Below are positions 59,794 through 64,000 of a stretch of DNA of 64,000 bases, piece after piece. Made by a program: the position numbers and the translations under genes. Source of the stretch: Pelagicoccus sp. SDUM812002 (GTDB taxonomy: Bacteria > Verrucomicrobiota > Verrucomicrobiia > Opitutales > Opitutaceae); contig NZ_JARXHX010000002.1 of assembly GCF_031127835.1 (NCBI RefSeq), forward strand, positions 372,001 through 436,000. The letters run 5' to 3'. The notes under the pieces are model-generated. The model was not told where the DNA came from, did not search any database, and was given only the letters and a program-made list of their open reading frames with translations. Within the stretch, counting starts at the first letter, position 1, and the number at the start of each line of letters is the position of its first letter.

Positions 59794-60759
59794 ATGAAGA
59801 CCCTTACCCTGTTCGCCGCGTACGCGGCCGTTGGCTCTCTGTGGGCTGAAAACCCAATCATAACGGACGTTTTTACTGCAGATCCGGCTGCTATGGTGTC
59901 GGGCGATACGGTGTATTTGTACACTGGACACGACGAGGCTTTGCCCGACCGGCCGGGCTACGTGATGGATGATTGGCTCTGCTTTTCCTCGACCGACATG
60001 GTCAATTGGAAGCCCGAGGGCTCGCTCCTGTCGCTCGAAGACTTTCCATGGGCGAAAGCTAACGCTTGGGCGGCTCACACCATCGAGCGGGATGGCAAGT
60101 TTTTCTGGTATGTCTCCGTTTGGCGGGGCGAAGGACTCGGCTTCGCAGTGGGGGTGGCTTCTGCCGACAGCCCGACGGGACCTTTTTTCGACCCGTTGGG
60201 AGGACCGCTCATTTCCAGTGATATGACGCCCGATCCAACGAACCCCGAGGGGCGAGTCGTGACGTGGGATGACATCGATCCGGCGGCCTATATCGACGAC
60301 GACGGCCAAGCTTACCTTTTTTGGGGAAATACGAACCTGTACTGGGCGAAGCTGAAGGATAACATGATCGAACTCGACGGTGAGATTCACCAGATCGAGC
60401 TGCCGCGTTTCACCGAAGCTCCTTGGATCCACAAGAAGGGGGAGCTCTATTACTTGACCTACGCTTGGGGCTTTCCAGAGCGAACGGCGTACGCGACCTC
60501 GAAGAGCATCACTGGCCCGTGGGAGTATCAAGGTCTCCTCAAAGGCTTAGCGGGTAACTGCAACACCAACCACCAGTCGGTCATTGAATTTAAGGGGCGC
60601 GATTACTTCATCTATCATAATGGTGGCTTGCTCACAGGTGGAAGCTTTCGCCGTTCCGTATGCATAGAAGAACTACGCTACAACGAAGATGGGACACTGC
60701 AATTTGTAGTACCGACTTTGGATGGGGTGTCGTCCGCGGATGAGACCATTTCAAAATAG
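59794..60759 (+). CDS. Glycoside hydrolase family 43 enzyme, copy A
   Basis: A 321-residue secreted five-bladed beta-propeller of family GH43 (arabinosidase/xylosidase). The signal peptide MKTLTLFAAYAAVGSLWA leads to NPIITDVFTADPAAM, where the Asp of ADP is the general base. The segment AAYIDDDGQAYLFWGN carries the pKa-setting Asp, and FTEAPWIHKKGELYYLTYA carries the acid Glu. Inverting hydrolysis of arabino- or xylo-oligosaccharides outside the cell is the expected role. It is in tandem with a second paralogue 21 nt downstream. Confidence 0.92.
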   Translation: MKTLTLFAAYAAVGSLWAENPIITDVFTADPAAMVSGDTVYLYTGHDEALPDRPGYVMDDWLCFSSTDMVNWKPEGSLLSLEDFPWAKANAWAAHTIERDGKFFWYVSVWRGEGLGFAVGVASADSPTGPFFDPLGGPLISSDMTPDPTNPEGRVVTWDDIDPAAYIDDDGQAYLFWGNTNLYWAKLKDNMIELDGEIHQIELPRFTEAPWIHKKGELYYLTYAWGFPERTAYATSKSITGPWEYQGLLKGLAGNCNTNHQSVIEFKGRDYFIYHNGGLLTGGSFRRSVCIEELRYNEDGTLQFVVPTLDGVSSADETISK

Positions 60760-60780
60760 CGTATTCAATATTTGATAACA

Positions 60781-61749
60781 ATGACCTCTAAAGTGAAATC
60801 TACATTCTCTCTATCTTTGAGCCTCTGCTTGTGCGCGGCTTCCTTGGCGGAGCCTGCCCAGCACCGAGGGAACCCGATCGTGACCGATATGTTCACGGCA
60901 GACCCGGCGCCGCTGGTACACGACGATACTCTCTATATTTACACGGGACACGACATCCAGAACGAGACAGATCGGTTCTTCAAGATGCACGACTGGTATG
61001 CTTTTTCCACTACAAACATGGTGGACTACGAGAAACACGGTCCGTTGCTATCGGTAGACGATTTCGCGTGGGCGCAAGGAGACGCCTTCGCGAGCCACAC
61101 GACCGAGCGAGACGGCAAGTTTTATTGGTATGTCTCGATTCGCCACAAGGACATCCGTGTGCATGAGGGCTTTTCGATCGGCGTAGCGGTTAGCGACAGC
61201 CCGACCGGGCCGTTTCGCGATGCGATCGGCGGACCTTTGATTACGGACGAGACGCCTAACTCTGTGGTGCTCAATATCGATCCGGCGGTTTACGTGGATG
61301 ACGACGGCCAGGCTTACTTGTATTGGGGATCCTGGAATGCGGGCCGCTGGGTGAATCTACAGGACAACATGCTAGAGCTGGAGGGAGAGGTTCATACCTT
61401 GGAGGCGCACAACTTCTTCGAAGCGCCTTTTATCCACAAGCGGGACGATCTCTACTACCTGACCTACGCCTCTCACTATCCGTCAACCACCGAGTACTCG
61501 ACCAGCGACAGCGTTACGGGGCCTTGGACATATCGGGGCGTGATCAACGACTTGCTGCCTAAGTCCGAGACGAACCATCAGGGAATCGTCGAGTTCAAGG
61601 GCAATTGGTACTTCGTCTACCACAATGCTGGTTTGCCTGGCGGTGGCGTTTATCGGCGTTCGTTATGCGTGGACAAGCTCGAGTACGACGACGACGGCTT
61701 GATAAAAAAGGTGGTTCGCACCGAGACCAGCGTGCCTCGGATTGATTGA
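60781..61749 (+). CDS. Glycoside hydrolase family 43 enzyme, copy B
   Basis: A 322-residue tandem paralogue of copy A. The signal peptide is FSLSLSLCLCAASLAEPAQ; the start at 60781 (MTSKVKSTF) is favoured over a TTG upstream. Catalytic segments are ADPAPLVHDD (base), PAVYVDDDGQAYLYWGS (pKa modulator) and FFEAPFIHKRDDLYYLTYAS (acid Glu). Divergence from copy A in the blades suggests different side-chain specificity. The pair may act together on one plant- or algal-type polysaccharide. Confidence 0.92.
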   Translation: MTSKVKSTFSLSLSLCLCAASLAEPAQHRGNPIVTDMFTADPAPLVHDDTLYIYTGHDIQNETDRFFKMHDWYAFSTTNMVDYEKHGPLLSVDDFAWAQGDAFASHTTERDGKFYWYVSIRHKDIRVHEGFSIGVAVSDSPTGPFRDAIGGPLITDETPNSVVLNIDPAVYVDDDGQAYLYWGSWNAGRWVNLQDNMLELEGEVHTLEAHNFFEAPFIHKRDDLYYLTYASHYPSTTEYSTSDSVTGPWTYRGVINDLLPKSETNHQGIVEFKGNWYFVYHNAGLPGGGVYRRSLCVDKLEYDDDGLIKKVVRTETSVPRID

Positions 61750-61988
61750 GGGAGAAAGCTCGTTCTCACGTTCACCGTCTTCAGGCCCTCGATCATGGTG
61801 GGAAGGTGATGGATTGGGTCCATGTGGACGTGTAAGATTGGTACTGTGGATGGAGAACGCTGCAAATGTTTGATATCGCGAGAAAGGCGTCTAGCGTGGA
61901 GGGAAGACTCGAGGAGCCTATTTCTATCTTGCCCCATTTAATGGATAGAATTGGCGTTCCCAGTTACACCGAGAATTGCCCTGAAGAT

Positions 61989-62609
61989 ATGACTGCCGAA
62001 CCGAGCCAGCCCGACAAATCCCATTGGTCGGGTACCAGCATGGCGGACTTAACGGTCTGCCTACAGGCTATTGAAGCGGGAGACGAGCGAGCTTCGGAAG
62101 AGCTGTTGCCTCTGGTTTACGACGAGCTGCGCCAGCACGCGGGGGTGCGGATGGCGCGGGAGTCCTCGGCTCACACGTTGCAGCCGACGGCCCTTGTGCA
62201 TGAAGCTTGGCTGCGTGTGGTCGGTAAAGGGGGAATACGTTGGGAAAGTCGGGCTCATTTCTTTGGAGCAGCTGCGGAAGCCATGCGCCGCATCCTTATC
62301 GAAAGCGCTCGACGCAAAGCCCGTCTCAAGCGTGGCGGCGACATGGTTAGGGTCGACTTATCCACCATCGATGTCGCGACAGCGACACCCGAAGAGAAGG
62401 TGCTCATGATCGATGAGGCTCTGGAGAAACTGAAGCAAAAGGATCCTGAGCAGGCACGCGTGGTGATGCTGAAGTTTTTCATGAGCCACACCAATGCGGA
62501 GGTGGCGGACATGTTGCGTATCAGCGAACGAACCGTCGAGCGGCGGTGGGCCTTCGCAAAGTCGTGGCTTCTCGATACCATCAAGCAGCAGCAAAACCAG
62601 CCCTTATGA
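61989..62609 (+). CDS. ECF RNA polymerase sigma factor (Acidobacteria-type, TIGR02999-like)
   Basis: A 206-residue ECF sigma factor. Region 2 is LLPLVYDELRQHAGVRMARE with HTLQPTALVHEAWLRVVGKG, and region 4 is DPEQARVVMLKFFMSHTNAE with the helix-turn-helix SERTVERRWAFAKSWLLDTI. This is the pattern of the TIGR02999 subfamily, often linked to protein kinases as here. The start at 61989 (MTAEPSQPDKSHW) is inferred; an earlier ATG at 61866 adds 41 residues. Its stop overlaps the kinase start as ATGA. Confidence 0.9.
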   Translation: MTAEPSQPDKSHWSGTSMADLTVCLQAIEAGDERASEELLPLVYDELRQHAGVRMARESSAHTLQPTALVHEAWLRVVGKGGIRWESRAHFFGAAAEAMRRILIESARRKARLKRGGDMVRVDLSTIDVATATPEEKVLMIDEALEKLKQKDPEQARVVMLKFFMSHTNAEVADMLRISERTVERRWAFAKSWLLDTIKQQQNQPL

Positions 62610-64000
62610 GTTCCGATACCGCCCGCGAAGAAGAGATTTTTGATGCGGCCCGTTCCTTGAGCGATCCTGCCCAGCGTAGCTCTTTTTTGGAGACGGAGTG
62701 CGGGGACGATGCAGGAATGTTGCGGCGCTTGAGTTCGATGCTCGAAACCACGGAAGAGGTGGATGACTTTTTCGCAGAAAGCGCTCGCGCCATTAATTCT
62801 GAAGAGGTGGCGGAAAAGCTGCGGCGCGATCCCGATGAAGAGGAGGAAGTGGGAGTTCGTATCGGTCGCTATCGACTCTTGCAGCGACTCGGAGATGGGG
62901 GCTGTGGAGTTGTCTATCTAGCGGAGCAGGAAGAGCCCGTGCGCCGCGCGGTCGCTCTGAAGATCATCCGCTTGGGCATGGAAACCGAGCGTGTGATATC
63001 GCGTTTCGAAGCGGAGCGTCAGGCTTTGGCCATGATGGACCATCCGAACATCGCCCGCGTTTTCGACGCTGGAGAGACTGCAGGAGGCTCTCCGTACTTC
63101 GTTATGGAGCATGTTCGCGGCGAAGCGCTGACCGACTATTGTCGAGCCCACAAACTGGGAATCATCGACCGCCTCAAGCTTTTCATGCAGGTGTGCCATG
63201 CGATCCAGCACGCCCACCAGAAGGGCATCATCCACGGTGATATCAAGCCGTCCAATATAATCGTAAGCGAACACGATGGAGGGCCGGTACCGCGAGTTAT
63301 TGACTTTGGCATCGCTCGGGCTACCGAGGCCGGGTTCAGTGAAATGATGCTGTTTTCTGGGCCGGACAAGCAGGTGCTCGGCACGCCGTCTTACATGAGT
63401 CCGGAGCAGGTTCAGCTCGGTGGTTTAGATGTGGATACAAGGAGCGACGTATACAGCCTCGGAGTCCTGCTTTACGAGCTGCTCACCGACAAGCCCCCGT
63501 TCGACAAGGAACGTTTGGCAAATGTGGGTATCGCCGACCTGCGTCGTATCGTGGGGAAGGAGGATCCTCCTCTGCCCTCCGCACGCATCGCGAACTTGAG
63601 TGCTGAAGAAGTGGATACGATCGCTACATCTCTCAATAAGACGCCGAAGGGCTTGATTTCTCGGCTGAAGGGAGACTTGGACTGTATCGTTATGAAGGCC
63701 ATGTCGAAGGATAGGCGCCGACGCTACGAGACGGCGGATGCTTTTGCCACAGAGTTGAAACGCTACCTCTCGGACGAGCCCGTCGTGGCGCATACCCCCG
63801 GCTTTTTCTATCGCTATCGCAAAATGGTGAAGCGCAACCGAACCATGGTGCTCGCGTCCACTGCGGTGGCCCTGACTTTGATTTTCGGACTCGGCATGTC
63901 GACGTGGCTTCTCTTGCGGGAGCGCGAGGCCCGCCAGCGGGCGGAAGCGGCGGAACAGCAGCAGGCCCGCTTGCGGCAAGAGGCGGAATTCCGTGGCCTG
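62606..64000 (+). CDS. Serine/threonine protein kinase, 3'-truncated by window edge
   Basis: The frame is open from the ATG at 62606 to the end of the window (465 codons), so the gene continues. Residues about 92-360 are a Hanks-type kinase domain: P-loop LGDGGCGVVYLAEQ, Lys119 in VALKIIRL, the catalytic loop HGDIKPSNIIV with Asp212, and DFG Asp233 in VIDFGIA. The loop has HGD instead of HRD. A membrane helix near residues 413-437 (MVLASTAVALTLIFGLGMST) would anchor the kinase, with a Glu/Ala/Gln-rich coiled region after it, possibly leading to TPR or WD sensor repeats as in Verrucomicrobiota relatives. Coupled to the ECF gene by ATGA. Confidence 0.92.
   Translation, partial: MSSDTAREEEIFDAARSLSDPAQRSSFLETECGDDAGMLRRLSSMLETTEEVDDFFAESARAINSEEVAEKLRRDPDEEEEVGVRIGRYRLLQRLGDGGCGVVYLAEQEEPVRRAVALKIIRLGMETERVISRFEAERQALAMMDHPNIARVFDAGETAGGSPYFVMEHVRGEALTDYCRAHKLGIIDRLKLFMQVCHAIQHAHQKGIIHGDIKPSNIIVSEHDGGPVPRVIDFGIARATEAGFSEMMLFSGPDKQVLGTPSYMSPEQVQLGGLDVDTRSDVYSLGVLLYELLTDKPPFDKERLANVGIADLRRIVGKEDPPLPSARIANLSAEEVDTIATSLNKTPKGLISRLKGDLDCIVMKAMSKDRRRRYETADAFATELKRYLSDEPVVAHTPGFFYRYRKMVKRNRTMVLASTAVALTLIFGLGMSTWLLLREREARQRAEAAEQQQARLRQEAEFRGL

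Overview
The window looks like chromosomal DNA of a marine-type Verrucomicrobiota bacterium, probably an Opitutia/Puniceicoccales relative of the Pelagicoccus kind. This is an inference from gene content: SSS symporter, GH43 and GH63 enzymes, sulfotransferase, a Reg_prop hybrid kinase, an ECF factor paired with a protein kinase, and an ECF factor fused to a membrane domain. I see no phage, transposon, CRISPR array, rRNA or tRNA gene.

Layout. 0-6 kb: end of a surface-polysaccharide locus (exporter ATPase running off the left edge, then a convergent run of two glycosyltransferases, a sulfotransferase and a pyruvyl transferase). 6-15.6 kb: rsmE, an EF-G paralogue, rsmD, an ExbB-like channel, a TPR protein and an HDOD protein. 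15.6-20.6 kb: Na+/solute symporter, COG3910-type ATPase, M3 peptidase. 20.6-24.5 kb: a translationally coupled purine-salvage operon (nucleosidase, permease with a frameshift, adenosine deaminase, GNAT). 24.6-35.3 kb: the most unusual part. Five same-strand copies of a small transcription cassette lie between ordinary genes (DUF2868/GTPase pair, rhomboid-like protein, acyltransferase, CIA30 protein, membrane-fused ECF sigma factor). 35.3-49 kb: ilvE, MFS transporter, giant hybrid histidine kinase, MacB/FtsX permease, cyclophilin, GH63-type hydrolase. 49-53 kb: heterodimeric ABC exporter. 53-58.8 kb: PhnA, aldo/keto reductase, VF530 protein, DEAD-box helicase, a decayed segment joining remnants of an MDP-1-type phosphatase and mrpD, then small regulatory proteins. 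58.8-64 kb: voltage-gated Na+ channel, two tandem GH43 enzymes, ECF sigma factor and a Ser/Thr kinase that runs off the right edge.

Main discovery. Each cassette has a near-identical promoter (a conserved AAGTATTTC block, then TATAGT at fixed spacing), a conserved stem-loop with a GGGG loop, and a rho-independent terminator whose inner stem covaries between copies. Copies 1-3 also encode a 56-residue hydrophobic peptide ending in a conserved ALE...RAY motif. Copies 4-5 have no peptide and instead carry two 5' hairpins that covary with each other. This looks like a family of small RNAs and small membrane peptides sharing one expression and RNA-structure module. I do not recognise it as any named RNA or toxin family.
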